Source: Hymenobacter sp.
GTDB lineage: Bacteria; Bacteroidota; Bacteroidia; Cytophagales; Hymenobacteraceae
Assembly (NCBI GenBank): GCA_025362615.1
Contig: JANYFQ010000272.1
Location: 1-8,326, forward strand
DNA length: 8,326 nt
Direction of reading: 5' to 3'
In this document: positions 5,875-8,326 of the stretch, piece after piece
Position numbering within the stretch: position 1 is the stretch's first letter
How the letters are laid out: every line of letters begins with the position of its first letter
Notes under the pieces: model-generated
What the model saw: the letters and a program-made list of their open reading frames with translations, nothing else
What the model was told of the DNA's origin: nothing
Database searches by the model: none
Program-made: the position numbers and the translations under genes

Positions 5875-6828
5875 TCAGGCCGAAGGCGTTGGCCCGAAGA
5901 CGGTACCCGTCAGCCAGTCCTCGAACGTACCGCGCCGGCTGCGGTACCAGTCGTTGCAGAGGTAGTAGTCGGTGCCGTCGGGGGTGCAGTAGGGGTCTGC
6001 GTAGTATTTGCTGCTGTTGGTTGCGTTCCGCTGGTGGACAAGGGCAGGATGGTATAGGCCCAATTGCTGACGGCTGTAGTCAGGATTTTGGAGTTTGTCC
6101 AGGTAAGGCGCAATCTGGTCATCGGCAAAAAGCTGGGCGAAAACTGCCTGGGCAAAAGCGCCAATCCGCGCATCGCGGTGCTGCTCGAACAGCCGGGCGT
6201 AGGCAGTGGACAGGCTGCCGGTGGCTTGTTCTTCCAATTCCAATTGCGCCTCGTCGGGTATGATGAGGGTTGTTTCGTCCACGTCGGGCGCTTCATCGGC
6301 TACGGGCACCTGCAAGGCTTGCAGCAAGGCGCGGGCAGTACCGACGGCGGCTTCGACCATGCTTTTCACCTCCTCGTATTTCGCCTTGTAAAAAGCCACC
6401 ATCACGGGGTGCGCGTCGAGCAAGCCATTGGGTTGCGCCTGCCGCATGAAGGTGTTGATGAACGCAATGCGCCCCTGCCGTTCGTCCCGGCTCAAATGGT
6501 CGAGGCTGGGAAACCGGCCCGGTTCGGCGTTTAGAAATTCATCGTAGCGCAACCCCGCTTTCTGGCTGTTGGCTTCTTGCAGGGCGGGCACCACGTTGCC
6601 ATATACGTGCAGGCCGCCGTAGCTGCGGTTGAGGGGCACGGCGTGGTCCTTGTCGTAACTCCCTGGGGCGGGCAGCGGCTGGCCGGTGTAGGCACAGCAG
6701 TTGCCAAAATAGTCGAGCGTGGCTTGCCAGTTGTCGGCGGTGAAACCCCCGGCATCGGCCCCGATTTGGGTGAGGATGTAGCGGACAAACAGGTTGGCGA
6801 CGTTGCCGGGATAGGTTTGATGGGGCAT
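5875..6828 (-). CDS. HNH endonuclease-like protein with an unassigned C-terminal half
   Basis: Predicted metal-dependent nuclease of 317 residues. ATG 6828 follows an A-rich leader, typical of Bacteroidetes starts. The HNH (beta-beta-alpha-metal) core spans about residues 40-95: CCAYTG (44-49), then KDHAVPL with candidate base His62, then GNVVPA with Asn78, then ANSQKAG with Asn87 and Lys90. The paired CxxC zinc knuckles of many HNH proteins are absent: Thr48 stands where a second cysteine often sits, and Ala86 where another would be. Residues about 105-170 look helical. Residues 174-202 are an acidic linker. The C-terminal half (about 205-317) is unfamiliar, with an aromatic-rich end (YYADPYC, DYYLCNDWYRS, FEDWL). 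No methylase, ATPase or other partner lies beside it; it has its own terminator. It could be a solitary restriction-like or defence nuclease, or a domesticated mobile nuclease. The HNH assignment is good; the biological role is unknown. Confidence 0.8.
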   Translation of the reverse strand: MPHQTYPGNVANLFVRYILTQIGADAGGFTADNWQATLDYFGNCCAYTGQPLPAPGSYDKDHAVPLNRSYGGLHVYGNVVPALQEANSQKAGLRYDEFLNAEPGRFPSLDHLSRDERQGRIAFINTFMRQAQPNGLLDAHPVMVAFYKAKYEEVKSMVEAAVGTARALLQALQVPVADEAPDVDETTLIIPDEAQLELEEQATGSLSTAYARLFEQHRDARIGAFAQAVFAQLFADDQIAPYLDKLQNPDYSRQQLGLYHPALVHQRNATNSSKYYADPYCTPDGTDYYLCNDWYRSRRGTFEDWLTGTVFGPTPSA

Positions 6829-6907
6829 TTTTTTGCGTTGGATGAAGTGAAAAACATTTTCTATGCGGCGGCTGCCAATTGCCAGCCCTTCGGCCTTACT
6901 GATGCGC

Positions 6908-8189
6908 TTAATGAAAAATCAGCAACTTGCGGCGGGCGTTGCTGCCTGCCTGAACGTAGTACACGCCAGCCGCCAGGTCGGCCGTGTTCACCTCGGCCTT
7001 GCCCGCTATCAGGGCTTGCCGCCGTACCATTTGGCTCAAGCTGTTGAACACCGTTACTTCTTTGGCGTTGGCCGCGCTCACCGTTACCGACCCGTTGGCC
7101 GGATTGGGGTACAGGTACAGCGGCACAACGTGCGTGGCCGAAGCAGTGGCCGTTGGCCCGGCGTAGGTGATGCTGAACAAGGCAGCGGCCACGTTGCCGT
7201 TGCCAGCGGCATCCTGGGCTGCGTTGGCGGCCACCGTGGCCGTAACCGGCCCCGAAGCCGTTGGGATGATGCTGAACGAATAAGCCGCGCCACTGCCGCC
7301 GAAGCCGCCGACGGTGCCGTTGGTCACGGCTACATCGGCTGCCACAAATCCGGTGACATTTTCGGAGAACACCACGGTTACCGGAATCGGGCTGCTGCTG
7401 GTGGGGTTGCTGGCCGTGGTGCTGAAGGCCAGCGTGGGGGCTTGCGAGTCGATATAAATGCCGAAACCTGCCATTGACTTGCTCCCGTCGCCAACGGCGC
7501 TGAACAGACCTCCAGCTACCACGTCGCCGTTTGGGGCAAAGGCCACCCCAAACACCCTATCATCTGTACCCGTGCCCAACGCTTGCCATGCCGTCCCGTT
7601 CCAGCGGGCAATGTAATCGGCGCTGGCGTTGCCCCCGGCATCGGTAAAATTCCCGCCCACTACCAATTCGCCATTGGTAGACCGCGCAATGGCATTCACG
7701 CCTCCGTTTAAACTGGTTGTGAGCGTAGAGCCGTTCAACCCCTGCCACTGTGTTCCGTTCCAACGGACGACGTAGCCGGAGCTTGGCCCCGCGAAGCCAG
7801 CCACCACATCGCCGTTGGGCGCGGTTACCAACGCACGTATCTGCCCGGTGTTGTTGCCCAAAAAATTCAATCCGTTGCCGAGTGTCCGCCACGCCGTTCC
7901 GGTCCACTGCGCTACGCCGCAGGTATTCATGCCTGCTCCGCCTACGCCCACAAAGTTTCCACCGGCCAATACCGCACCCGTGGCAGATAGCGCCAATGCA
8001 TAAACGTCGGAACTCAGCCCGGTGCCCATTGCCTGCCAGCCGGTGCCGCTCCACCGGGCTACGTAGTTTGCCGTTGCCACCCCTCCAGCACCAGTGAAGG
8101 TTCCCCCCACCACTACATCGCCGCTTGAAGTTGCCACGATTGCCTGCACCAAGCCATTGGGTATGCCTGTGCCAAATGATTGCCAATTA
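6908..8189 (-). pseudogene. 3' fragment of a secreted propeller-like/Ig-like protein with T9SS sorting tail, broken by an IS630-family insertion
   Basis: The preserved part encodes about 427 residues. Upstream of a TTG at 8152 the frame still matches the protein's own repeats (NWQSFGTGIPNG) until a TA at 8188-8189, where unrelated transposase-element DNA begins, so the TTG is not the true start. Positions about 7460-8188 hold roughly five repeats of 48-53 residues with the pattern ARWNGTxWQxLGTG followed by NGDVVAGGxF, a propeller-type surface repeat. Next is an Ig-like domain (about 7160-7447; DSQAPTLAFS, VFSENVTGF, AAQDAAGNGN). Last is a type A T9SS C-terminal sorting domain (6908-7123; LYPNPANGS, LAAGVYYVQAG, KLLIFH), which directs export across the outer membrane and surface attachment in Bacteroidetes. 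The signal peptide and first repeats should lie beyond the other end of the element. The fragment itself has no internal stops, so disruption looks recent. Ligand unknown. Confidence 0.88.
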
Positions 8190-8326
8190 GAGCGGTTCCC
8201 AGGTCACTGTACATGATATCCACAATGGGCAAACCAATTTCCAGCGTCTTTTTTGCTTATCCATTCAAGGGCTTCTTTGATGGTGTCTTCCAAGGCCTCG
8301 CGGGTGCGGGCCTGGGCGGTTCGCAG
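8190..8326 (-). mobile_element. End of an IS630-family insertion sequence (partial)
   Basis: The element boundary is placed at 8190, directly after TA (8188-8189); IS630/Tc1-like elements insert at and duplicate TA. The outermost bases, beginning GAGCGGTTCCC, are the candidate terminal inverted repeat, and the transposase stop lies only 14 bases inside the boundary. The matching end and second TA lie outside the window. Confidence 0.7.
8204..8326 (-). CDS. IS630-family transposase, C-terminal 40 residues (rest outside the window)
   Basis: On the minus strand the frame enters at 8326 and stops at TGA 8204-8206. It encodes 40 residues, including LRTAQARTREALEDTI, EALEWI and the ending NWFAHCGYHVQ. 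The pattern of an Arg/Ala-rich helix, a second helix, then a WF-x-HCGY ending is characteristic of the extreme C-terminus of IS630-type DDE transposases. The catalytic DDE residues would be upstream, outside the window. The family assignment rests on this short tail, so the family is likely but the exact element is unknown. Confidence 0.78.
   Translation of the reverse strand: MRTAQARTREALEDTIKEALEWISKKDAGNWFAHCGYHVQ

Noticed and set aside
5724..6263. Plus-strand open frame spanning the HNH terminator
   Set aside because: It runs through a strong intrinsic terminator and antisense to the HNH gene, with no recognisable domain.
6908..8152. Intact 414-residue gene starting at TTG 8152
   Set aside because: Repeat homology continues upstream of the TTG to the TA at 8188-8189, and there is no signal peptide, so this is an IS-truncated fragment rather than a complete gene.

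Overview
The window looks like a piece of a GC-rich Bacteroidetes chromosome, most likely Hymenobacter or a close relative in the Cytophagales. Four things point that way: an alanine racemase segment of the type found in Bacteroidetes MurF-Alr fusions, a type IX secretion (T9SS) sorting tail, an NtrY-like kinase, and start codons without Shine-Dalgarno sequences but with A-rich leaders. The genus is an inference; no rRNA or other marker is present.

Layout, left to right. (1) Positions 1-1049, plus strand: the C-terminal part of alanine racemase, cut by the window edge, carrying an in-frame block of simple-sequence DNA. (2) Positions 1172-2569, plus strand: an exported alpha/beta-hydrolase-fold protein whose nucleophile-elbow serine is glycine. 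(3) Positions 2574-2665: a nearly perfect 28-bp inverted repeat filling the gap between two convergent genes. (4) Positions 2670-3980, minus strand: an Amt-type ammonium transporter with a perfect 12-8-12 palindrome in front of it. (5) Positions 4195-5493, minus strand: a membrane-bound NtrY-like histidine kinase with no response regulator beside it. (6) Positions 5494-5874: a non-coding stretch of hairpins and short repeats ending in a classic intrinsic terminator. (7) Positions 5875-6828, minus strand: a stand-alone HNH nuclease-like protein with an unassigned C-terminal half. (8) Positions 6908-8189, minus strand: the 3' fragment of a secreted propeller/Ig-like/T9SS-tail protein. (9) Positions 8190-8326: the end of an IS630-family element whose insertion at a TA broke that gene.

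How the genes relate. Kinase and ammonium transporter point the same way, kinase first, but 214 bp holding a hairpin and a promoter-like palindrome separate them, so they are probably separate transcripts. NtrY-like kinases are often linked to nitrogen control, so a functional link is plausible but unproven. Alanine racemase (peptidoglycan D-alanine) and the exported hydrolase-like protein are cell-envelope functions but need not be co-regulated. I found no tRNA, rRNA, CRISPR array or complete defence system. The least-explained items are the HNH protein, the palindrome before amt, the serine-less hydrolase and the repeat block inside alr.
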